64,000 nucleotides of DNA from Pyricularia pennisetigena (taxonomy: Eukaryota; Ascomycota; Sordariomycetes; Magnaporthales; Pyriculariaceae): the NCBI RefSeq assembly GCF_004337985.1, contig NC_043744.1, forward strand, positions 1,602,816 to 1,666,815, read 5' to 3'. Made by a program: the position numbers and the translations under genes. The notes beneath the pieces were generated by a model. It saw nothing but the letters and a program-made list of their open reading frames with translations, made no database searches and was not told the DNA's origin. Shown in pieces: positions 21,192 through 33,464 of this stretch. Positions within the stretch are counted from its first letter, which is position 1; each line of letters starts with the position of its first letter.

Positions 21192-23127
21192 GCATTGTTG
21201 GAGTCACCCTCGAATCATAGTCCGACAGATCCGCCATGACGGAGGCGCAGCGTTTCATCCCTTGAGAGTTTAACCTGCAATTGCGGGGGGAGGGCGGCTT
21301 GCAAGATAGTGTGGTATAAATGAATGAGGTGCTACACAGCTCCTAAGATAGTCGGCAATTGGGCCGACATGAGCTTGAGGCAATCGGCGGGCGGAACTGA
21401 GAGGCTGCGCTGTCACAGCCACCTGGCGTCTTACTACGACTTGGATCCAATGGCGAAATAAAATGTCAACGGCTGTCGGGAATAGGTACCTGGCAATTTC
21501 CACGCTTGATAGCGCTGCGGTACCTAACCCGGAAGCCACCCGGTTTGCTCAAGCGCCATGAAGTGGCATGAGCTCGTGCAGGAATTCGAATCGCAGGATC
21601 GGTGTTTTACGAGCTGGTTTGCGATGAATAAGAGACGATAATCGAGAAATTTTAGACAGGATAAGCATGTCAGGTAGGGCCGTAGGGGGTAGTAGGTAAG
21701 GCAGGGAAAGGTGACGTAAAGTACGTAGACCACCACGTCTAGTCTAGCTACCCAGGCAATTAGGAGGTACTTTGTAGGTAGGTAGGTAGGCAAGGTAGGG
21801 CAAGTACCTCAGTTGCTCAGGTAAATAAATAAGGTATGGACCACCAACACCTTATTCTACGATGGAGACAGCATTGAACTCGATGGTTGAGATAACCATC
21901 CCCTAATCATCTTTCCAACTAACCTACCAAATTATTGTGATGTACCGAAAGCGCAAAACGGCTGCAGCGCCTAGCCCCGTTTCCAAAATAGAACAGGAAG
22001 ATCCCACACGTGATCTTCGTTTTTCTTTCATGATCTCCCTCGGCTGCGGGGCAAAGCACCAAAACGGATCGACATCCACCCCATGGGTTCCAATTCGGTG
22101 ATGATGGCCCGGCCGCCGCCTGTTCGCCATCTGCTGCCATCTGCCAGCATTGATAAAGATGTGGAGTGGAGGTGGTAACCAACAAAACGATCGACTGACT
22201 GACTGAGTGGCCTGAGTTTGAGCAATTCGCATTTCGAGGTTCAGTTAGGTTCCATGCTTGGCTTTGCTTTGACTTGCCTTATGCTCTCCTTACCAGCTGG
22301 AGAATTGTTCCACTGCTACTGTACTGTCCAGTTTTAGTTCTGTGCTGTACCTGTTATTCGACAGTGCAGAACGACAACACCTAATTGCCACCCCCAATTC
22401 GAACGAGTGAACAGCACCAAGCGCCCATCATCAACTTACCACCAAATTTGGAAGCCTAGCCCAACCAATAGAATAGACTCCGGATAGGACGATTTACCCG
22501 CCTCCTGACATTCCCACGCACACACGCATCCACGCACGCACATTGCATCGCCTCGCAGCTGCCTCGACGCCGTCAATCCTACCTACATACCTACCCACAC
22601 ACACTTGCAGTAGCACGCACGCCTGGACGGATTTTCTCTCGACTTCCAACAAGCTGTCAAAACAACCGACAACCATATCCATTTGAGTACACACAACGCA
22701 CGCACACACAAAGTAGCGCACCCTGCGCAACCCAACGTCTGCACGCCCACGAACCCAACACAACGACCCGACAATCACGCACCGTCGTCACAAAAAAAAA
22801 GTCCAAAGTCAAAAAAACAAACAGCTACCCTTACGGGCCGTGCCCTCTGGCGTCAATTTGTGACGCTTCTCCTCAATCCGACAGAGTGGTCACTCACGGC
22901 GCCTAACACCACACCACCCGGCTGCGACTTTTCTGCGGCGCACGGACGATCCCCTACCCCTCCGATTGTCCCGGATTCTCAGCCCCCGAAGAATTGTCTC
23001 GTGCCATCCTGCCGCCCATGACAGTCTCATGATATAACACTACAGCCGTTGCGCCCGACTGCCTGACCGTTCAAAGTCAAGGGAAGCGTCGGCTCAGGCC
23101 AATACGCTGTCCCAGCCCCAAGTGCAG
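20223..23127. promoter_or_regulatory. Long divergent intergenic region between the MFS gene and ZDS1
   Basis: This 2.9-kb stretch separates the terpenoid cluster from conserved core genes. It holds 44 T at 21147-21190, GTAG/CCTA-type short repeats near 21770-21790 and 22585-22600, and a CA-rich leader at 22510-22780 that probably belongs to the ZDS1 transcript. An open frame at 22683-23021 in that leader is Pro/Thr rich and not convincing as protein. I see no gene. Confidence 0.55.
21147..21190. repeat. Homopolymer tract of 44 T
   Basis: The longest uninterrupted T run in the window, lying between the cluster exporter and ZDS1, near the right border of the cluster. Confidence 0.9.
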
Positions 23128-25850
23128 ATGATGGTGCGTCTCCCCTTTCCAACTTGACACGCGTGGCGTCGGGGCGCCGCTTTTCCTGCTATTTCTTAAT
23201 GCCTGCGGCCTCCCCATCCATCCCTTCCGCTAGTCATACAAGCGCTATCTTGTACCTCGCTTAGCTTCGTATTTGCTGACACGTTCTGCTGCTGTTTGTT
23301 CGTTACATAGACCTCATCTCGACCCCGCGATGTTGGGGGCAGCTTTGCAAGTCGACGTGGTCATTCCAACCAGCTGTCCATCTCGGACCCGAGCCACCAT
23401 GTCACCGAGGCAATAGGCACCATGTACGGAGATAGCGACGACGATTCTGGGCCCGAGAGCCGACTCGAGAACCCATCCTTCCCTGACCCTTCTCGAAAGA
23501 ATCGACCCATGAGCTTCTTGGCATCTCCGGCCGGCGGCGAGCAAATAAAGTCGTCTGAAAAGAATGGACAAAAGCCCGTGCGTTCAGCGTCAGACAAGAC
23601 ACCACTGGCCGTATCGACGACGGTTGAGGACGCCGATTCCAATGGAGGTTCTGCCGAGCCGAAGGAAGTACCGGTACGGATGAAGAGCAAACGTGGCAAG
23701 TCTTATGAGGGTCCTAGTTCTCCAAACTCCGGCATGCCGCCGATTTCTCCGAGCCTATCACTACGAGAGGTTCAGGAGGCCGAATCCTCACAATTCCCGT
23801 TGGGCAACATCGAAAATCCAAGCGACATTGCGCAAGAGCTTAGCAATCTCCAGGCGCTCCGCCGGATGTCTATGGATGTTGGAAATACCAGTGATCCCGA
23901 TCTGCTCCCGTTCTCTGGCATCTCTCTCATGGCCATGCCGACTGTGGCTCCCAGTGGCGAGGACGACGAGGCCGACCTATCTCGTCTTTTATGGGTTCCC
24001 GCCAAGGTTCATCCCGAATTGGCGCCGGATCAGTTTAAGAACTTCCTTGAGAACCGCGTCAACACCATCAAGAGACGGTCAGGAGACTCTATATTGTCTG
24101 CAGACGGGCTGGAAAGACATAATTCAGGCAGTCTCAGAAGGAAAAAGTCGATGCTTTCGAGGCAGGTCCACAGCTCGGGGACGCCAACAGAGGAATTTGA
24201 TATGCCTGAGAGGTTGGAGAGAGAATTATCCAATGGTGGCAGATCCACACCAGAGCTAAGCATTAACGAACTGGTCAAGGATCCCAGTAAAGTCGTTCAG
24301 AAGTTGGCCCAGGAGACACAGGATGCAGGTTCTGAAGGAGACTTGCCGATTCTGCCAGTGGCACCCGGCATGGGGCTAAGAAGGTCCACAAGAACAACTT
24401 ACCGGAAAGGCGGCAGTCTTCGTTCGGGGGATCGACTTCCATTTTCGAAAAGGGTGGCTGCTAGAGACGCAGAGAAGGATGCAGACAAAGAGTCAGAGGA
24501 TGCCCCTCCATTGCCGACTATTGCACCGCCAAAGGATCAAGGTCTCCCTAGGATTCAAACAGAGCCAAGCCAACCAACTGAGAACTTCTCCCGGCCGATG
24601 CGTGCTGTCAGGAGGCAGCAGACATTCCAGAGGGATAACGTGGCCGCATCGCCGATATCGCCGACTTCTACTCTCGACCCTACCAGCCCGGTTCCCTCGA
24701 ATATGGATGACACCTTGAATGTTAAGAGCCCTACATCGAGGCCTGGTTCTTCTGACAGGCCCCTGACGACGGAGTCTGGCCGAACCGCTCCCGCGCCCGT
24801 TCCAGCTCCCGCTGCCGCTTCGGCTCCCATACCGCAAATAGTAGAGACGCCGCCGCCGGCCGAGAAGGAATCCGAACAATTACAACAGCCTCAGTCATCG
24901 AGGTCATATTCGCATCGGTCGTCACCGCAGAAAAATACGGAGCAGCAGCAGCAGCAGCAGCAACAACAACAACAACAGCCGCAGAACAACCAGCAGCAGG
25001 AGCAGCCTCCTCCACGTTCGCTGAGGCGCCCGTCCTCGGTCAAGCAGATTCAGCAGTCTCCAACGTCACCCAAGGCCAGCATGGAGCAAACTCTTAGCGA
25101 CATGGCCCAGCACCCATCCCCGCTACCTGGCGGCAGCAACACCAGAACGGATGCACTCACGTTCATTCCCACCATGCCAGCCGAAGAGAAAAGGAAATCC
25201 AAGGATGAGAGCAGTGGCGACTCTAGTAAATCCACGGGCTGGAAATGGTTCCGCGGCGAGGATCGAGAAAAGAAGAAACGTGAAAAGGAAGAACAGTCCA
25301 AGAAGTCACGCAGCAGGACGTCGACTGAGAAGGCCGCTGGTCACGGCGATGCGCGGCTGGACGTGCTCCAGAACAGCATTGACACTGCGCTACAAAAGGG
25401 CCGCGAGAACCTTCTGCTCGACAGCGAGTCGGTCGACAACAAACTGCACGAGGAGCGCAAGAAAGAGAGCTCGCGTTCCAAGTCCGGCGAGTCCAAAAAG
25501 GAAAAAGACGGCTTCTTTGGGTCTATATTTGGCGGCAAGAGCAAGAAGAGCGACAAGGACTCGAGTTCAAGCCGAAAGCAACGGGCGCTGTCGCCGGAGC
25601 CGCCACCAAAGCCGTTGAGGCCCGATATCGATTATCCGTACACGCGATTTCCCATCGTGGAGGAGCGGGCCATATACCGCATGGCGCATATCAAGCTTGC
25701 GAATCCACGACGGCCGCTGTTGAGCCAGGTGCTCCTTTCCAACTTTATGTATTCTTACCTGGCCAAGGTTCAGGCCATGCACCCGCAGATCAATGTCCCA
25801 GTCTCGCCGCAACAAAAGCGGGCAGAGGAGGAACGAAGACGAAAGGAGCA

Positions 25851-25890
<40 letters not shown>

Positions 25891-26273
25891 TACATGATGC
25901 AGCAACAGATGGCGCACGAGTCTGAGCAAGATGACGGACATGGCGGCTATGATCAATATGGCTACGATCCCCAACGGGTATGTGCTAAACCTTGATATTC
26001 TTTGGCCTTCGATGCAATGCTAACAGGCGAGGTTCATAGTCTGATCATTATGGAGACTATCAGGGGCAACACAATGGCACCGTTGATTACATAGACGACT
26101 CGCAGATATATGAGCATGACCAGCAGCGAAACGAGCAGGAGAGGCACCAAAACGGCGGCTACCGCAACGAGCAGCAAAACGGACATGGCGATCGGCCAGG
26201 CTCTTCAGGCCGAGCATACTATGACTATGAGCAACACGAGGATGGGCGCAGGCGCGAGGAGGAAATGTGGTGA
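23128..26273 (+). CDS. ZDS1: Zds1/Zds2-family regulator with C-terminal Zds domain
   Basis: Three exons close in phase to 968 residues: 23128-23133, 23311-25977 and 26040-26273. The first exon encodes only two Met codons. The second begins TSSRPRDVGG and contains QLSISDPSHHVTEAIG, a segment I associate with fungal Zds proteins. The conserved C-terminal Zds domain lies near 25600-25800 and reads DIDYPYTRFPIVEERAIYR and then PLLSQVLLSNFMYSYL. A conserved block LLWVPAKVHPELAP occurs in the N-terminal third. Between them the protein is disordered, Ser/Pro/Lys rich, with polyglutamine runs near 24950-24975 and 25855-25890. In yeast, Zds proteins bind the Cdc55 subunit of PP2A and control mitotic entry, polarity and silencing. 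A similar regulatory role in the cytoplasm and at growth sites is likely here. It is core genome, not part of the cluster. Confidence 0.9.
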
Positions 26274-27715
26274 GGGCGCTGTGCGACCAGGTGTTCAGAT
26301 AGCTAGCTGTAGCTGTCAGAAGCCCCATACATAAGGGGAATCATGTCCTTCAGATTCAGGGGTGACGCTCGCAAGCATTGGAAGCAGCGGCAGAAAGCCT
26401 GCGACTGTTTTGAGCGTTCTCTCTTTTCTTTTTTTTCCTTTTCAATTAGTTCATTTTTGTCACAGTTTTGCCTTCTTCTATAACATCCTAAAGTGTACTG
26501 GGAAAGCACAAGCATAGCCGGCCGAGCAAATGGGAGGGCAATATTGTCTATCGTTTTATTCTTGATTCAATGGAGGTAATATCTCATCGAACGCAATTGC
26601 TGGTAGGCTATCTGTCCATAGAGCCACAACATCGTCAAAGACGTTCAAATACATGCCGGGGTGCGTGGGGTTTCAGTATTCTTTAGCAAATGTGCGTTGT
26701 CTTTGTTTTCTGCTGGTGTTCTTGAGCTCCATACTTGACTTAGTTTTAGTGACCTAGGTATTACTCAAGTACCTACATAGGTAAGGAAGGTAGTTAAGCT
26801 TTTAGCCTGCTAGCAGAGTTTGACTGCAACTGATGTACAAGACCTTGATTTGGATGATCGCAATGTAAGCTATTTTCATCTCAACGGAATTTAGGTACCT
26901 GGTTATATAGTTATTTATCGACGGTGCAAAAGAAGAAGAAAAAAAAAACTTTTCGGTTGTTGGTTTAGGCACCATTCGTCGTCTCATTCATCAGCTCTGA
27001 TTTGTTGTCTCTCTAGCTTGGTCTGAGATGAAAGACGAGCGGGAGCTGCCCAACCCAACTTCAAGCACTAGGCCCAATCGGGTTTAGCGCAAACTAGCTT
27101 TGGGCGTGCAAGCGCTTTGGGAAGCGCAAAAGGTGACAGGACAGGACAAACAAGACAGCACAAGCACAAGCCATTCACGTCGGAGCCAGCCATAACCTTT
27201 TCTCCCCTGCCTCAAGTTTTGAAGGGTCATCGACAAGAAAGAGGAACGCCCACACCCGCCAACCCCCAACTAACTATACTACCGACTCTCTTCATCGACT
27301 TAATCTCTTCCAAGCGAGAGTTCCGAAGTGCATATTTACCACACCGTCACTATTTTATTGCGCTGTAGCCGATACCCCCTCCATCAGGGAAAAAAAAAAA
27401 CTTCTTAGATCTGGCAGCCTTACCGCACGAGCGCTTTTCTTCCTTTGCTGTTGACGCCGCCCCCCGAATTTTTTTATTTTTATTTTTTTTTGCGTCGCAA
27501 AGCACAGCTCAACCTGGCCACGCCCCTCTCCGATTCTCCGCCGCCTCTAGATCCAAGACGCGACGAAGCAAACGAGGCCGTTCTCAATCTGATCATCGAC
27601 CCGCTACCGACCGATACCTGCTGTTGAGACAAGCTCGAAATCAACTGCCTGCTTGCTCGCTGTGACAGCTTGCATCTTGACTCTCCCTCATATTTTGCCC
27701 TTTTTCACCCAAGCA
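26274..27715 (+). promoter_or_regulatory. Intergenic region between ZDS1 and the DUF2433 gene
   Basis: Both neighbours are on the plus strand, so this holds the ZDS1 3' end and the promoter/leader of the next gene. A/T-rich runs occur at 26935-26950, 27389-27400 and 27470-27492. No coding region is supported. Confidence 0.5.
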
Positions 27716-30158
27716 ATGGCCAACGTGAGCTCCATGTCCTTTTGTTTGTTCCCTTTCTTCACCTCAACAAAACCTCATGAATTCCTCATTGCAATCGCGC
27801 TGTTCAAAGGAACTCGTTTGGTTTCATCCTGACTGTTCCTAACAACTTGCATCAACCCATCTACGGCCTCATGCATCCCATGCGGATGGACCTCCCTCGA
27901 TGCACTTTCTACTTGGAGTTCCCCATGCTGATCATGCTTCACTCCTTGGCAGCAGCAACAACCGAGACACCCTTACGGCGGCAACCAAGGCTTCATGGCA
28001 AATGGAGCTCATAATGTAGCTGTTCCTCCTGGCGCCACGCCGCTGCTACCAAACCAGGGCCGCATCATCCAGACCGGTCCCACGCGAGTTCTTTGTATTG
28101 CCGATGTTCGAGGTAAGATTCGCGTGCGGAAACCTCTTGTATATGTACACGGTGCAGGCAAGGTTGAGCTAAAAGTGAACGTCACACAGGAAACCTGCGA
28201 TCACTGAACGATCTCGCAAAGCAAGCAAACGCAGACTACGTTATTCATACCGGAGACTTTGGGTTTTATGATGATACTTCTTTGGAGCGCATTGCCGAAA
28301 AGTGTGTAAAACAATCTACACCTTTCGCCAGAAGCTAGCCACGAACTAACAAAGTGGCGTCTCTAGGACCTTGAAACATGTCGCCCAATACTCTCCGTTG
28401 ATCAGCGAGTCCGTCAAGAAGGCCATCCAAGTCGGCGGAAATGGTTCAGTCAAATCGCGATTCCCTCCTTCTGAGCTCCCACTCTCTGAGCTGTCCATGC
28501 TCTTGAACGGCGATTTCAAGCTCGATGTTCCTGTCTACACGGTCTGGGGTGCCTGTGAAGATGTGCGCGTGCTGGAGAAGTTCCGCTCGAAAGAGTACAA
28601 GGTGCCTAATCTCTTCATCATTGACGAGGCGCAGTCGATGCTTCTGGAGGTTTCGGGCGTCAAGCTTCGACTGCTGGGTCTCGGTGGTGCCGTCGTGATG
28701 CACAAACTGTTTGACAACGGCGAGGGTAGGACAACGATTGCTGGAGGACAGGGAACCATGTGGACGACGTTGCTTCAGATGGGCGAGCTGGTCGACACAG
28801 CCAACCGTGTCTACGACCCGACAGAGACTCGCGTGTTCGTCACCCACGCCTCTCCTGCCCGTGAGGGTATCCTCAACCAGCTCTCCGTCACACTCAAGGC
28901 CGACTTCTCAGTATCTGCTGGTCTCCATTTCCGATATGGCAGTTCATACAACGAATTCTCCGTTAACCCCACGCTTGACCACTACAGAGGAAAGCTCGCC
29001 GCAAGCAAGGCTTCTTTCAATGATGTTTGGGAAACGGTCAAGGCGGAGGTTGAGCCGGCAATCCAGCAGAACGAGGCTCAACAGAACCTGCTTAAGAACG
29101 CCCTTGGTATTGTCGAGAAGATGCCGTCAACGGCGGCTGGAGGAAACCCATTCGGTGGGCAAACGTCAGCTGCGGTCGGACAGGTTGACGAGAGCGCCTT
29201 CAAAAACATGTGGAACTTCAACCTGGCGGACGCTGCTTTTGGCTACCTGGTTCTTGAAATTCAAGACGGCCGTATCGGAACAGAGATGAGGGCGCAGGGC
29301 TTCAACTTCTCACACCGTGGCGCAAAGCAGCAGCCCAGCACGGCAGCCGCTGCCCCGACCGCTCCTGCTGCCCAGAGCGCCCCAACAGCCGCCCCTATCC
29401 CTTCACGGCAGCAATCCCAGGTCGCCCCTGTTCCCAAGGCATCGCCTGGGCCGCAGGCCAAGCCGGGAACCCCGAAGCCCGTACCATCGCAAAACGACAG
29501 CGAGAAGCCGGCGCCCGCCAACGGCGCAGCGCACAGCAGCGAAGCCCCCTCGGTGTCACCCGCGCCTAGGGCCAACCACGAGAACACTATTGGTCTTTTC
29601 GTCATGAACGCCCAGAGCGACGACCAGGTCCGCGACATTTTTGCCGATGAGGACAAGGCCAAGATTTCAAAGATCGACAAGTGGGGAGCCACGAACAAGG
29701 TGGTCCACTTCAAGACGGTCGAGGAGCGCGACGGCGCCATGTCGCGCCTCTCGGACGATTACAAGGGCCAGCGCTCGCACGAGGACCGCAGCAAGCCGCT
29801 CGTGCGCATCTTCCAGCATCGCGAGCGCGAGAACCGCGGTGAGCCCAGGGAGTCGACAAAGAGCTACGGCAACCGCGGCGGCGCGGGCACGTGGGGTAGC
29901 AGCCGCGGCGGCAACGCTGCTGGTCAGGAGCGCGGTGGTTACAGGAGCGCCGGCGGCGGTACCGCCAGCGACTCGGAGGGCGCCGGACGGAGGGGTGGCC
30001 GCGGAGGCCGTGGCGGACGTGGCGGTGAGCGCGGCGACCGGCCAGAGCGCGGCGAAGGCCGGGGAGGCAGGGGACGCGGTCCGCGCGGTGGGTTGAAGGG
30101 CGAGGGTGGCGGTTCCGGCAGCCCAGCGCCAGCCTCTGCTGCGCCCTCGGCTGACTAA
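27716..30158 (+). CDS. DUF2433 protein: degenerate metallophosphoesterase core with RGG tail
   Basis: Four exons close in phase to 690 residues: 27716-27724, 27953-28112, 28190-28301 and 28367-30158. The first exon encodes only Met-Ala-Asn. The N-terminal half follows the calcineurin-like phosphoesterase layout: VLCIADVRGN, then HTGDFGFYDD, VWGACEDV, VFVTHASP and GLHFRYG. Compared with the usual DxH, GD, GNHE, H and GHxH motifs, several metal ligands are replaced, so catalysis is doubtful. An Ala/Pro-rich linker follows, then an RRM-like segment (GLFVMNAQSDDQVRDIF) and a C-terminal tail full of RGG/GRGG repeats. This is the DUF2433 family of filamentous fungi, whose function I do not know. 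The RRM-like part and RGG tail suggest RNA binding. It converges with COQ5. Confidence 0.85.
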
Positions 30159-31329
30159 GAAAAAAGAAGAGAAAAAAAAGAACAAAAGCCATAAAGGCGC
30201 AAAAAATTATGCATCCTCTGAGGAACGGCTTTGTTTCGGGGACTCTGTCTGGTTTGAATCCCTCTTGAATGTCTCCGGATTAATTGGTCTTTTTTTTTAT
30301 TGCAATCCGATGCAATGCAATCACTGTCTGGTGATTCAAGCTACAGTAATCACGTCTTTATGCCATAGGCCTTCGCTCTACACTAGTCTTTGTTATTTCA
30401 AACTGCTTTCTTCGGATGGCATGGCGAGATGGGGTAAGATACACCTTTTTATTATTATTATTATTGTTCGTTTCTTGGTGTCGTTTAGTTATGAGGTATT
30501 ATTTCGCCCTGTTGCGGGATGGAGGAGTTTTCCGTTTATTTCTTTTTTTGCCTTTGATACAAGGTGTGCCGGTAGATTTGGGTGCGTGTAAACAAAAACA
30601 TAAAGTTTCTAAAAGGGATGAACACTGGTTTCGCAGGTACACTTTGAACCAGATAATATATGGAAAGCTTGATTACGCAGTATTTTATACTTTTTGCATT
30701 ACATTATTATCGCCCTTGGTTTTTATGGCCTACAGCTTCTTTCTCTCTTTTTTTTAGCAAGTGCGCTGTAGTCAGGTATCCTCGTCGAATTATGGCTACA
30801 CACTCGACAGTAGATCTAATTTGTGCTCGCTCAGTCGAGAAACCGAGTTCATCCTTCAATACGTACCTCAAATGTGTACAGCAGCTCCTCTTCTACCTGC
30901 AGCTGGACTAGATCTGGGAAAATAATATAGCATGTTGACAACTTGGGCAGGAGTCGCCAGACTATAGGGCCGCCGAACAGTAACACATGTTCATAGCATT
31001 CTCGTTTTTTTTTTTTTTTGCTCTTCACTTTCCTTTATCATGACGGAAAACGAAGAAAAAAAATCATTGCGTGGGTTTTGATTTATGTGATGGTATTGTA
31101 CAGTTTATAATCTCATCATCGTCTCCCTTCTCCCCTTTCTATCTGTCTTTTCTGTTTTGTGTTTGTTTCTTTTATCTCCCCGGTTGCCCTCAGATATGCT
31201 GATACAAGTACATGAGATGATAACATTTTGTACAGTGGAAATGGAAGGAGAATCAAGACAGGAGAAGAGAAAGAGAGAAAAAAAAAAGGAAAAGTCAATT
31301 ACAGCCCTACGGTCAAGCGACAACCCAGC
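30159..31329. other. Convergent intergenic region between the DUF2433 gene and COQ5
   Basis: Holds the 3' ends of two converging genes. It is A/T rich with T runs at 30731-30757 and 31004-31018 and purine-rich runs at 31235-31290. Open frames such as 30106-30591 are low complexity. No gene is supported. Confidence 0.5.
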
Positions 31330-32443
31330 TCAACCATCCAGTGGCTTAACGCCCTTGTGGATGGCAGCCACGCCGCCCGTAAGATCCTCGTAGCCGTCGC
31401 CCGAGACCTCGAACCCAGCGTCGACAATCATATCGCGGAACTCCTCCTGGGAGGGGAAGCGCTCGATGCTCTCGACCAGGTATTGGTAGCTGTCACGATC
31501 GCCGGCGACGAGCTGCCCGATTAGGGGGATGGCTCCAAAGGACCACCTCTTATAGACGGCGTTGAAGAGCGGGTGCTTGTCGGCCTTGCTGAACTCGAGG
31601 CAGGCAAAGACGCCGCCGGGACGGAGGGCGCGGTACGCCTCGCGCAGCGCCGCCGGTATGTCGGTGAAGTTGCGGATTCCAAACGCCACCGTGTACAGGT
31701 CCAGCGTGCCCGGCGCCGGGACGTTGTGCCGAGGCTTGGCGGAAGAGGTAGCGGACAGAAAGTCGGTCGCGTCGGCCTCGAGGAACGACAGCGCCGAGAG
31801 CTGGGCCGGCGGGAGGGTGGCTTCGGCGCGCGAGCGGCCGACGGCCAACATGGAAGCGTTGATGTCGGAGATGGTGACGCGCACGTTGGGGTTCGCGTTG
31901 AGCACGTGTGCGTTGTGCAGCATGCGGAAGGCGATGTCGCCCGTGCCGCCTGCTACGTCGAGGATGTGTTGAGGGGACGGCTTAAGGGGGTCGGAAGAAA
32001 GGCCTGGGTTGAGGGTCCGGACGAAGTGGTCCCTGCCATTTTCCGTGTCAGTGACGAGAAAAAAGCAGCACTGCGTCCGTATCAAGAGCTAGACCGCCGG
32101 TGCAAAGAGATATGCTCTTCCGAGAACCCGGTACTTACTTCCACACTCGGTGCCAACCAAAGGACATAAGGTCGTTCATTTTGTCATAGGTCTCGGCGAC
32201 ATTGTGGAAGACATCAGCCACACGCCCAGCTTTTTGTGACTCGGGAACCGTCTGGAAACCAAAGTGTGTTGTGCGCTCAGAGCGGGTGTCGTTGTGATTT
32301 GAGGTTGTGGTCTCGTTGCTGGACGAGACATTGCGTGAAAATTGCAAGACTGGCGGTTGTGAATGTGATGTGATCGGTGAACGCTGCAAATTTGAGCGGC
32401 ATTGGCGAGTCGCCGCCCGGATTACTGTTTGTCGCGCGGCCAT
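31330..32443 (-). CDS. COQ5: 2-methoxy-6-polyprenyl-1,4-benzoquinol methyltransferase, mitochondrial
   Basis: Two minus-strand exons (32139-32443 and 31330-32032) close in phase to 335 residues. Coq5 is the SAM-dependent C-methyltransferase of ubiquinone synthesis, acting on the matrix side of the inner mitochondrial membrane in the CoQ synthome. The N-terminus is Arg/Ser/Thr-rich with few acids, as expected for a mitochondrial presequence. Family signatures are clear: [20 protein letters not shown] just before the intron, SAM motif [13 protein letters not shown], then [16 protein letters not shown] and the [13 protein letters not shown] signature. The C-terminus has [17 protein letters not shown]. 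Length matches fungal Coq5. It converges with the DUF2433 gene. An assembly gap lies 85 bases upstream of the start codon, so the promoter is incompletely known. Confidence 0.97.
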
Positions 32444-32486
32444 GTTGTGGATTTATGTGTTATGCGACTTGACGCGCTCGGCGGGC

Positions 32487-32527
<41 letters not shown>

Positions 32528-32889
32528 NNNNNNNNNNNNNNNNNNNNNNNNNNNNNNNNNNNNNNNNNNNNNNNNNNNNNNNNNNNNNNNNNNAAAAAAA
32601 AAAAAATAGAATATGGGAGATGCTGTGAAGGGGTTCCGACAATTTCGTCAGCCGCCGTCGTCCCATCCAAGTTGCGCCAAAAGTCTGGTGTTGCCGTGGC
32701 TAGTGCGTTCCAATGCGCTAACTTGTGGCGGCTTGGCATAGACCCATTAAATTTGTTCGAAGCTCTTGCACCCTTGACAACTTTATTCGGCCAGGGCCGG
32801 AGGGGAAAAAAAGAATACCCCTTGGAAAAATATAACGATTTGATCCACACGAATGAGAGCACTATTTCACTTTCGACTCACCTTTGCTT
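32444..32889. other. Upstream region of COQ5 with a poly-A tract and assembly gap
   Basis: Plus-strand A runs at 32489-32527 and 32594-32606 flank 66 N (32528-32593). The gap therefore sits inside a poly-A homopolymer whose true length is unknown. Apparent open frames through the gap are artefacts. The rest is ordinary intergenic sequence. Confidence 0.85.
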
Positions 32890-33036
32890 TCAAGCAGCCG
32901 AAGGATCGGTGGCCCTGTCCTTTGCCTCCAAGGTGTCGGTGATAAACTTGTTCATAACCGTGCGGGCAAGGTAAATGGTGAGTCCAATGATTACAATCAT
33001 GCACAGGATGATGATCACGATGGTACCGTTCTGGTT
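32890..33036 (-). CDS. Possible micro-protein with a single transmembrane helix
   Basis: A minus-strand frame ending at 32890 encodes a strong hydrophobic segment (GTIVIIILCMIVIIGLTIYL) followed by a charged tail ending DRATDPSAA. The most likely start is Met in MNQNGTIVI at 33034-33036, giving 48 residues. The same frame stays open to Met at 33175-33177 (95 residues), but the extra N-terminus is low-complexity Ser/Thr/Gln. Small tail-anchored proteins of this shape are often missed by gene callers. I do not recognise a family. It lies on the same strand as COQ5 and BCKDHA. The membrane segment could be chance, so this is tentative. Confidence 0.4.
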   Translation of the reverse strand, partial: NQNGTIVIIILCMIVIIGLTIYLARTVMNKFITDTLEAKDRATDPSAA

Positions 33037-33464
33037 CATGTTGTCGTTCCGAATATCTTGCTGTGGGTGCGATTCTGTTTTACTTGGTGAGGAGAGTTGT
33101 GTTGTTGTTGACTGCCGAGACTGGATTAGATTTGTTGCCTTGGTATTACTGCGAGAAGCAGTCGAACGTGCAAGCAATGTTTGCTTGAGATGTCGCGCTT
33201 ACTGGGGATGCTAAGCACCTAGCTTGTCGTTACTTGCGCTGTTGCTTGATCTGTGAGCTTGACAAATCAGCAGTGATTGGAAGACGCAAGGCAACAAGAA
33301 GAAGAAAAAAAGCTAGGCCACATCGATCAGGGAAACAAACGCCAGAAGACTGCCAATAAGCTGTGCGAGCCAACTAAAACTGCCGAGCGTCAAGCAAAGA
33401 ACAGGTGCCGTTGCCCACGCCTTGTTGCCAAAGAATAAGTCAAATATCGGTAAACTGCGGCAAA

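Noticed and set aside
21541..21620. Possible tRNA-like box near GAATTCGAATCGC
   Set aside because: It only partly resembles a tRNA B box. I could not fold an acceptor stem or find a matching A box. No tRNA or rRNA gene was recognised anywhere in the window.
22683..23021. 112-codon frame in the ZDS1 leader
   Set aside because: Pro/Thr/Asn-rich low complexity from CA-rich leader sequence with no conserved feature. At most an upstream frame.
29667..30192. Minus-strand frames opposite the RGG tail of the DUF2433 gene
   Set aside because: Arg/Ala-rich translation produced by the Gly/Arg repeat codons. The plus-strand gene explains the region.
32402..32974. Frames running through the N gap near COQ5
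   Set aside because: They are lysine or phenylalanine homopolymers joined by unknown bases and cannot be called genes.
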